A stretch of 49,167 bases of DNA from NCBI RefSeq assembly GCF_004358675.1, contig NZ_SMZO01000028.1:1-49167 (forward strand), written 5' to 3'. The position numbers were made by a program, and so were the translations under genes. Under the pieces are notes generated by a model. That model saw only the letters and a list, made by a program, of their open reading frames with translations, did no database searches and had not been told where the DNA came from. Position 1 is the stretch's first letter. Every line of letters starts with the position of its first letter. Source of the DNA: Meridianimarinicoccus aquatilis. Lineage in GTDB: Bacteria > Pseudomonadota > Alphaproteobacteria > Rhodobacterales > Rhodobacteraceae. This document shows positions 43,601-49,167 of this stretch, piece by piece.

Positions 43601-44409
43601 TACTGCACCCTTTCGCGGATGATGCCCGACAGGTACTCAAGCGCCATGACAATAACGATGATGACAAGCAGGATCGCTGCCGCTGTATCATACTCGTACC
43701 TGTCAAACGCCGTGTTCAGCGTGGCCCCGATGCCGCCAGCGCCGACAAGGCCCAAAATTGCACTCTCGCGAAAATTGATGTCCAGGCGATAGATTGAAAG
43801 TCCAATCAGTCGCGGCATTACTTGTGGCTGAACGCCATAATTGATCCACTGGGCCCATTTCGCGCCAGAGGCTTTGATCGCCTCGGCCTGAACCCGATCC
43901 ATGCTTTCGATATCTTCGGCCAGCAACTTGGACAGAAAGCCAATGGTCGCAAAGCTGAGTGTCAAAAAGCCGGCCAGCGGGCCAAAGCCAAAGATGGCGA
44001 CAAGAAGGATCGCCACGATAATCTCCTGCAACGCGCGACTGACGGCAATTATGGACCGACAGATCAAGTAGACGGGCAAAGGCGCGATATTCCGCGCAGC
44101 CCCCAAAGCGATAGGGATCGAGATGACGATCCCAACAACAGACGAGGCAACAGTCATGATGATGCTCTCGATCATGCCGTCCCAGATGTCACCAGAGCGA
44201 GATGCGAAGTCCGGGTTGGCAAAAGCCAGTATGAACTGCTTTCCGCGCTCCAGACCTTCGTAGACGCGCGCCCAATTGACCTCGATCGTCAAATAGGCGG
44301 CGATCAGATAGGCCACAAACCCAAGGACCATTGCCCAGCGAAGCCATGCGCGTTTTACAAATGGCGGTTTCTTCCAAGGTCTGCCGACAAGCTCGTTCAA
44401 CTCGCTCAT
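43600..44409 (-). CDS. phnE: Phosphonate-type ABC transporter permease, first copy
   Basis: A 269-residue PhnE-type permease: [40 protein letters not shown] (ATPase-contact loop) and [20 protein letters not shown]. It overlaps phnC by four bases (ATGA) and the second phnE by one. The gene pair phnE1-phnE2 is common in alphaproteobacterial phosphonate or phosphite importers. Confidence 0.9.
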   Translation of the reverse strand: MSELNELVGRPWKKPPFVKRAWLRWAMVLGFVAYLIAAYLTIEVNWARVYEGLERGKQFILAFANPDFASRSGDIWDGMIESIIMTVASSVVGIVISIPIALGAARNIAPLPVYLICRSIIAVSRALQEIIVAILLVAIFGFGPLAGFLTLSFATIGFLSKLLAEDIESMDRVQAEAIKASGAKWAQWINYGVQPQVMPRLIGLSIYRLDINFRESAILGLVGAGGIGATLNTAFDRYEYDTAAAILLVIIVIVMALEYLSGIIRERVQ

Positions 44410-45191
44410 GCCAACGCCTCGTCTTCATCCACCTTTTCGATCGTCGCTTCCCAGTCCTCTTCACCGTAGATTGTTGTCAGCACTTCGGGCGTTAAACCCT
44501 CTGGCAGCCCATCGAACTCGACAGCCCCAAAGCGCAACCCGATCACGCGCTGCACGAACATCTGCGCCAACGCCACATCATGGATGTTGATGATCGCGGC
44601 CAACCCGCGTTCTTTGCACAGCTCGCAGATCAATCTCATGATCTGGCGCGAGGTTTTGGGATCAAGCGACGCCGTCGGCTCGTCAACCAACAGAAGAGCT
44701 GGATCTTGAATGAGGGCGCGGCAAATGCCAACCCGCTGCCTTTGGCCGCCAGACAATTCGTCCGCACGCTTATCTGCCATGTGTGCCAGACCAACCCGGT
44801 CCAAAAGGCGAAAGGCTTCATCTACGTCGGATTGTGGGTATTTTCGAAGAAAGCTGCGCCAGAAACCAACATAGCCCAAACGGCCGGACAGGACGTTTTC
44901 CATAACGGTCAGGCGTTCGACCAGAGCATATTCCTGAAAGATCATGCCCATTCGCCTGCGTTGCCGACGCAGCGCACTCATGGACAAACGGGTCAGATCA
45001 ACATCGCCCAGAAACACACTGCCCGATGTCGGTTCAACCAGCCGATTGATGCATCGGATGAGCGTGGATTTCCCAGCCCCCGACGGGCCGATCAACGCCA
45101 GAACTTGACCCTCTGGTACGTTCAGATCAACGGCCTTCAATGCCTGATCGCCTGTTTTATAAGTCTTCACAAGCTTCTCAAGCCGCAGCAT
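44406..45191 (-). CDS. phnC: Phosphonate-type ABC transporter, ATP-binding protein
   Basis: A 261-residue ABC ATPase with Walker [11 protein letters not shown]-loop [12 protein letters not shown], signature [15 protein letters not shown], Walker [13 protein letters not shown] and H-loop INIHDVALA. The [20 protein letters not shown] stretch is characteristic of PhnC. GGGGAGG precedes the ATG. It lies 65 bases after phnD and overlaps the first phnE. Confidence 0.93.
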   Translation of the reverse strand: MLRLEKLVKTYKTGDQALKAVDLNVPEGQVLALIGPSGAGKSTLIRCINRLVEPTSGSVFLGDVDLTRLSMSALRRQRRRMGMIFQEYALVERLTVMENVLSGRLGYVGFWRSFLRKYPQSDVDEAFRLLDRVGLAHMADKRADELSGGQRQRVGICRALIQDPALLLVDEPTASLDPKTSRQIMRLICELCKERGLAAIINIHDVALAQMFVQRVIGLRFGAVEFDGLPEGLTPEVLTTIYGEEDWEATIEKVDEDEALA

Positions 45192-45256
45192 GAAAGCCTC
45201 CCCACCTCAAGTTTTTTTATGGAAAAGGTGGGTCCGAAGACCCACCAAATCAGTGT

Positions 45257-46231
45257 TTATTCGCAGGAATAGCTGACACCGTTTGCCGCATCAATCTTGC
45301 GGATCACGTCCCAGAATTCTTTGTAGGTCATTGGAAGAAACTGACCTTCATTTGACTTCTCGAATTCCGCCTGAAGCGAAGTGCCTTCCCATTCGAAGTT
45401 GAAAAACGCATTGCGGATCTTTTCTTTCAACTCTGGGGTCAGGTTGTGCGCCGTGCCAAAGCCCGTGGTTGGGAATGTCTGCGACTTGTAGATCGTCACG
45501 ACCTGATCCTCGGTAATGACATCACGGCTTAGCATCCGGGACTTCACCGAGTTCGCAATAGAGGCTGCCATGTAATCCTTGTTGGCGACCCCCAGGATGG
45601 AGTTGTCATGCTTGCCCGAATAAACCGGCTCAAAATCCCGATCGGGCAGCATGTCAAAATCGCCCTTCAGGATCGCGCTTGGCGCTTTGAAACCTGAATT
45701 TGATGTCGGCGATGTAAAGGCCAGTTGTTTGCCTTTGATGTCCTCGACCTTTTCAATGCCAGAGCCGGGATAAGTTATAATCTCCATCTCGTAGCCAAAA
45801 TTGCCGTCCTTTGACGCCATGATGGTGAACGGATTGAAACCAGCGCAGTTTACGGCCAGCGGGTTTGATCCGGTATTGAAGCCCGCGATGTGCAGACGCC
45901 CGGACCGCATCGCTTCGATCTGGGCTGCGTTATTCTGCACGGGGAAAAACAGAACCGATTTCCCTGTTTCGGCTTCCAAGTGCGTTAGAAAATCAGACCA
46001 AGCTTCCTTATAGACCGCAGGGTCTTCGACGGGGGTATAAGCAAAGACCAACGTGTCAGGGTCAACCAGATCGGCGGGGTCTGTTGGTGTATCTGCAATC
46101 AGATCACCATCAACGTCACAAAAGCGATCATCAAGATCACCGCGCGGACAGTCTTGTGCGGCGGCTGGACCTGCCAGTGCGAAAGCGCAAAGAACGGCTG
46201 CGCCAGACAAAAGTTTGTTCATTGTTTTCAT
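45257..46231 (-). CDS. phnD: Phosphonate/phosphite-type ABC transporter, periplasmic binding protein
   Basis: A 324-residue PhnD-like protein. The signal peptide is about 25 residues (cleavage near AAAQ-DC). The mature N-terminus has two Cys and an acidic EF-hand-like loop, DVDGDLIADTPTD. The binding-protein core follows: FAYTPVEDPAVYKEAWSDFL, VQNNAAQIEAMRSGRLHIAG, FTSPTSNSGFKAPSA and the QTFPTTGFG region that binds the phosphorus group in relatives. It would deliver a phosphonate, phosphite or phosphate ester to PhnC-PhnE2. GGGAGG lies 8 bases before the ATG at 46231. No C-P lyase genes are in the window. Confidence 0.9.
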   Translation of the reverse strand: MKTMNKLLSGAAVLCAFALAGPAAAQDCPRGDLDDRFCDVDGDLIADTPTDPADLVDPDTLVFAYTPVEDPAVYKEAWSDFLTHLEAETGKSVLFFPVQNNAAQIEAMRSGRLHIAGFNTGSNPLAVNCAGFNPFTIMASKDGNFGYEMEIITYPGSGIEKVEDIKGKQLAFTSPTSNSGFKAPSAILKGDFDMLPDRDFEPVYSGKHDNSILGVANKDYMAASIANSVKSRMLSRDVITEDQVVTIYKSQTFPTTGFGTAHNLTPELKEKIRNAFFNFEWEGTSLQAEFEKSNEGQFLPMTYKEFWDVIRKIDAANGVSYSCE

Positions 46232-46332
46232 TTGTATTTCCTCCCGGTGAGGCAGGCTAACCGCGGCAGACGGAAAGACAAGCATTTTCTAACGCGCCTG
46301 ATTTTTTAGCTTCTGCCGCTGGATAACACTTA

Positions 46333-46368
46333 ATAATGAAGCGCCGGTGCGCTGCTGTGTATCATTAT
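46333..46368. promoter_or_regulatory. Nested inverted repeats between phnD and the patB leader ORF
   Basis: ATAATGA (46333-46339) and TCATTAT (46362-46368) are perfect inverted repeats. They enclose a shorter hairpin AGCGC-CGGT-GCGCT (46340-46353). The site lies 100 bases upstream of phnD and 80 upstream of the small ORF, so it may be an operator for the divergent pair. No clear Pho box was found. Confidence 0.35.
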
Positions 46369-46447
46369 ATCTAAAAACGCACGCATCTTGACGCGGCGCG
46401 GGTCTCAGATCTTTTCTTGCTGCCGCAAATCTACTGGAGGATACGAC

Positions 46448-46588
46448 ATGACACCCGGTCACGGCCCCATGTCTATGGACGGAACTGCGCCTGCAACTGG
46501 TGACAACGGTGGCCGGGATCAACATCAATTTGGAAAGTTTCGATTGCGCCTTTCCAACGATCTTTTGAAAGGATCTGCTGATGTCTGA
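46448..46588 (+). CDS. Small ORF (46 residues) overlapping the PatB-type gene
   Basis: The ATG at 46448 is preceded by a near-perfect GGAGGA with 6-base spacing, stronger than that of the following gene. The product is 46 residues: a Gly/Met/Asp-rich N-terminus (MTPGHGPMSMDG) and a basic-amphipathic C-terminus (FGKFRLRLSNDLLKGSADV). Its stop at 46586-46588 overlaps the next gene by 8 bases, so ribosomes finishing here could start the next gene. It may be a small protein or a leader for translational coupling. I do not recognise it. Confidence 0.5.
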   Translation: MTPGHGPMSMDGTAPATGDNGGRDQHQFGKFRLRLSNDLLKGSADV

Positions 46589-47756
46589 GTTCGATTTCGA
46601 TACGTGTATCGACCGCCGCGAAGTACCCGCCCTGAAACATCATCCCATCGTCTTGGGAAAGGATGGGATGAACCTGTTTCCGGCGGGCGTCGCTGACATG
46701 GATTTCCGGGTGGCCCCCTGCATAACAGCGGCGATGCAAAATCGAGTCGCGCACGGTGTTTTCGGGTATGAAACCGTGCCAGATGGCCTGATGCCTGCCT
46801 TGACCTCTTGGTTGCAGGGGCGGCACGGGTGGTCGGTGGATCCAAATCACGTCCTGCGCGCCCCGAATGTGCTTAACGCACTCGCCATGGCGGTCAATGC
46901 GTTCACCGGTCCTGGCGACGGCATCATCGTTCAGCCGCCCGTGTTCTTCGACTTCGCAGACATCATCTCTGACAATGGCAGATGCGTGGTCGAAAACCCG
47001 CTGATCTTGCGCGATGGCCGGTACGAAATGGATTTCGACGGGCTGGAGCGTGTTGCCGCCGACGCCAAGACGCGCATGATCTTTTTGTGCAACCCTCACA
47101 ATCCAATCGGACGTGTCTGGACCCATGAAGAACTCTTGCGTCTCGCAGAGATAACGCGCCGCCATGACGTTTTGGTGGTCTCTGATGAAATACACGGCGA
47201 TCTGACATTTCCGGGGCACAGCTACACGCCCTTTGCGTCACTCTCCGAAGCGGACGCCCGCAATTCGATCACTTGCTTATCGCCAGCAAAAAGTTTCAAC
47301 ATTGCGGCGTGCTGTTCCGCGTTTACGATTGTTCCTGACGCGACCCGGCGTGCAGCTTTGCAGGCTGAGAACAGCCGCCTGACTGTGAACAAGAACAATG
47401 CTTTTGCGTCTGTCGCGATGGAAGCGGCCTATTGCCATGCAGGGCCGTGGCTGGATGCGGCTCTGGCGTATGTGCAAGGCAATCTTGACCTCGTCAGGAT
47501 GCGGCTCGCCCAGATGCCCGAGGTCGATTTGATTGAGCCAGAGGGCACCTTTCTTGTGTGGTTGGACTTTCGGCGACTGGAGTTGGCACCCGATGCGCTG
47601 ACCTCTTTTTTAAGGCAAGATGCCGGGTGGGCCATCACGCGAGGGATTGCCTTCGGACAGCAAGGCGCGGGCTTCGCTCGCCTTAACATCGCCTGCCCCC
47701 GAAATAGTTTGTCCAGTGCATTTGACGCTCTAAAACAAGCGCTTAGCGAACGATAA
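46581..47756 (+). CDS. PatB/MalY-type PLP-dependent aminotransferase or C-S lyase
   Basis: A 391-residue fold-type I PLP enzyme. VADMDFRVAPCITAAM near the start is the MalY/PatB hallmark. FLCNPHNPIGRVWTHEEL, VVSDEIHGDLTFPG and the PLP lysine in CLSPAKSFNIAACCSAF follow. Known members are cystathionine beta-lyases or related C-S lyases. Others are unassigned aminotransferases. AAGGA lies 9 bases before the ATG, and the small ORF overlaps the start. It is divergent from phnD; whether it belongs to phosphonate use (for example transamination of an aminophosphonate) cannot be said. Confidence 0.88.
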   Translation: MSEFDFDTCIDRREVPALKHHPIVLGKDGMNLFPAGVADMDFRVAPCITAAMQNRVAHGVFGYETVPDGLMPALTSWLQGRHGWSVDPNHVLRAPNVLNALAMAVNAFTGPGDGIIVQPPVFFDFADIISDNGRCVVENPLILRDGRYEMDFDGLERVAADAKTRMIFLCNPHNPIGRVWTHEELLRLAEITRRHDVLVVSDEIHGDLTFPGHSYTPFASLSEADARNSITCLSPAKSFNIAACCSAFTIVPDATRRAALQAENSRLTVNKNNAFASVAMEAAYCHAGPWLDAALAYVQGNLDLVRMRLAQMPEVDLIEPEGTFLVWLDFRRLELAPDALTSFLRQDAGWAITRGIAFGQQGAGFARLNIACPRNSLSSAFDALKQALSER

Positions 47757-48156
47757 AGAGAAACGTGCGCGTCTTTGGCACTGGACGCAAGCCATGCAAC
47801 GTTCCGAGAAATGCCTGCATGTGCTCCTTAGCTCCGAGCAAAGTATGTGTTGAGTTGGAATGGCGCGGGCGGCGTTCACTCGACGATTGGGGCGGAAGCC
47901 CTTTCGAAAGCGGATGAATTGAACTGATCACCAGGTGTTGGCAACCAAAGCCCTTCGCAGGCCACCCATCCTATACTTTCGCTATAACTGGCACTTACCT
48001 ATTCCTGTGACCATACCTCCAAAAGTTAGCTAACCATCCAAATGCGCATCACAGACTGACGTAATTGGAAATGCTCTCAACCCATGGCAGATGTTACAAA
48101 GTTCTTAGCCGCTATTTGGCGCCTGTTGCCTTGGTCATTTCGGATGGGGACTATTT
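47757..48156. other. Gene-free stretch before the type I secretion gene
   Basis: About 400 bases lie between two plus-strand genes. I saw no RNA gene, no clear terminator with a T-tract and no repeat. The AT-richer second half probably contains the promoter of the secretion transporter. Confidence 0.5.
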
Positions 48157-49167
48157 ATGTCGCTTTCTCAACCGGTCTTTACGCCAGATATATCTGGAGG
48201 TCCGTCTTTGGCGAGCGGGCGGGGTCGGCCGCCGTCGACTTTGCTTGGGGCGATCGGCGAGATGAAGGGCACGCTGACGGCCGTGTTTCTGTTCAGCTTC
48301 TTCATAAACCTGCTGATGCTGACGGGCCCGCTGTTCATGCTTCAGGTTTATGACCGCGTTCTGGGCAGCCAGTCGCCGGAAACCCTTGTCACCCTGTTTG
48401 TGCTTGTCTGCTTCCTGTTTGGCTGCCTTTACATGCTCGACACGGTGCGCGGCATGATCATGGTGCGCTGCGCTGCGCGCTTCCGTCGGCGGATGGAAGA
48501 TCGCGTTCACATCGTTGGCCGCGAACATGTCAGCCACGGGCAGGACTGGGGCCCCACCACGGCCATGGGGGAACTTGACGGGATCCAGCGGTTGATGGCG
48601 TCGCCCGTCACACTGGCCTTGTTCGATCTGCCCTGGATGCCGTTCTATTTTGGGCTCTTGTTCGTCTTTCACCCCATGATGGGCTGGCTTGGCCTTGTCG
48701 CAGCGGCCATCATCACGGGCCTTGCCATGATCAAGCGCCTGATCACACGCCGCCCGACCTGGTACGCAAGCAGGGCCAAAGGACGCTGGTCAAAAGCGCT
48801 GCAAGCCGCAGAAGATTCTGGCAGTGCGCAGCGCATGCTTGGGCTGGAAGACGGGTTTGACAACCGTTGGCTCAAGTTCCGCGCTACCTCCCTGAGAAAT
48901 CAGGTGCAAGCCGACGAGCGCGCCTGGATGCTGCTGTGTGCTGCACGAACCTTTCGGATCTTCCTGCAATCCGCGATGCTGGCCGTCGGGGCGCACCTGG
49001 TCCTGATCGGCGATCTGACCAGCGGCGCGATGATCGCCGGATCGATCCTGCTGGGCAAAGCGCTCGGGCCGCTCGAAGCGGTTGTGAACAACGTGACCAA
49101 CCTGCAGACGACCCTCGCCGGCGCCCGCCGCCTGGAACGGAACCTGTCCCGCTCGTCGGCCGATCTG
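48157..49167 (+). CDS. Type I secretion system ABC transporter (PrtD/HlyB-like), 5' part
   Basis: The frame is open from the ATG at 48157 to the window end (337 residues), so the ATPase domain is missing by truncation of the window. The visible part is the membrane domain of a PrtD/AprD-type exporter. After about 35 polar residues come the first membrane segment (VFLFSFFINLLMLTGPLFML) and the typical QVYDRVLGSQSPETLVTL. FDLPWMPFYFGLLFVFHP, SKALQAAEDSGSAQRMLG and LDLTSG-like GDLTSGAMIAGSILLGKAL follow. Such transporters work with a membrane-fusion protein and TolC to export RTX proteins. GGGG stands about 7 bases before the ATG. Confidence 0.9.
   Translation, partial: MSLSQPVFTPDISGGPSLASGRGRPPSTLLGAIGEMKGTLTAVFLFSFFINLLMLTGPLFMLQVYDRVLGSQSPETLVTLFVLVCFLFGCLYMLDTVRGMIMVRCAARFRRRMEDRVHIVGREHVSHGQDWGPTTAMGELDGIQRLMASPVTLALFDLPWMPFYFGLLFVFHPMMGWLGLVAAAIITGLAMIKRLITRRPTWYASRAKGRWSKALQAAEDSGSAQRMLGLEDGFDNRWLKFRATSLRNQVQADERAWMLLCAARTFRIFLQSAMLAVGAHLVLIGDLTSGAMIAGSILLGKALGPLEAVVNNVTNLQTTLAGARRLERNLSRSSADL

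Noticed and set aside
46232-46447. Pho box upstream of phnD
   Set aside because: I looked for CTGTCAT-type direct repeats and found none; only an unrelated nested inverted repeat is present.
1-49167. CRISPR arrays, tRNA or rRNA genes
   Set aside because: No regularly spaced repeats and no tRNA- or rRNA-like segments were noticed in any intergenic region; this was by eye, not by a covariance search.

Overview
The window looks like a chromosomal segment of a marine alphaproteobacterium of the Rhodobacterales (Roseobacter group). The grounds are the taurine cassette (tpa/tauR divergent from tauABC), a methylated-amine to one-carbon operon, a VPLPA-CTERM surface protein, adjacent psd-pssA, and moderately GC-rich codon use. 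This placement comes from gene content and was not checked by a search. No rRNA, tRNA or CRISPR array was seen. The only mobile DNA is a degraded IS66-type transposase tail at the left edge.

Left part (0.8-12 kb): a LysR regulator precedes a dimethylglycine/sarcosine dehydrogenase-like flavoprotein. It is followed by tightly packed etfB-etfA-folD-purU and a SerC-like aminotransferase whose substrate pocket is altered. Together these would demethylate an N-methylated amine, pass electrons to a dedicated ETF and oxidise the one-carbon unit to formate. A fatty-acid-hydroxylase-type membrane protein, an RraA-like protein and a VPLPA-CTERM protein follow.

Taurine block (12.4-18.8 kb): a MocR-type regulator (probably tauR) and taurine:pyruvate aminotransferase (tpa) lie on the minus strand, divergent from tauA-tauB-tauC. 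TauC carries an unusual N-terminal extension of about 200 residues. A strong terminator closes the block. No xsc is present in the window.

Central catabolic locus (18.8-37.4 kb) is the most interesting part. A minus-strand operon holds a ribose-type (CUT2) ABC importer, an SDR, a 3-hydroxyisobutyrate-dehydrogenase-like oxidoreductase, a ThuA-like protein and an aldehyde dehydrogenase. It is divergent from a plus-strand operon holding a regulator, a second SDR, a creatinase-like M24 protein, acetoin/pyruvate-dehydrogenase-type E1 alpha and beta, an aldehyde dehydrogenase and an E2 split over two genes. The regulator is a winged-helix domain fused to a cytosolic solute-binding-protein domain. 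The first E2 gene has two lipoyl domains but a degenerate acyltransferase domain; the second has an apparently intact acyltransferase domain and no lipoyl domain. The layout suggests uptake of a polyol or similar substrate, oxidation to a ketol or diketone, thiamine-dependent cleavage to an acyl-CoA plus an aldehyde, and aldehyde oxidation. The substrate cannot be read from the sequence.

Right part (37.5-49.2 kb): a secreted beta-propeller-like protein, pssA and psd for phosphatidylethanolamine synthesis, a GST-like protein, a phosphonate-type ABC importer (phnD-phnC-phnE-phnE) followed by a HAD phosphatase, a PatB/MalY-type aminotransferase preceded by a small overlapping ORF, and the 5' part of a type I secretion ABC transporter cut by the window end.
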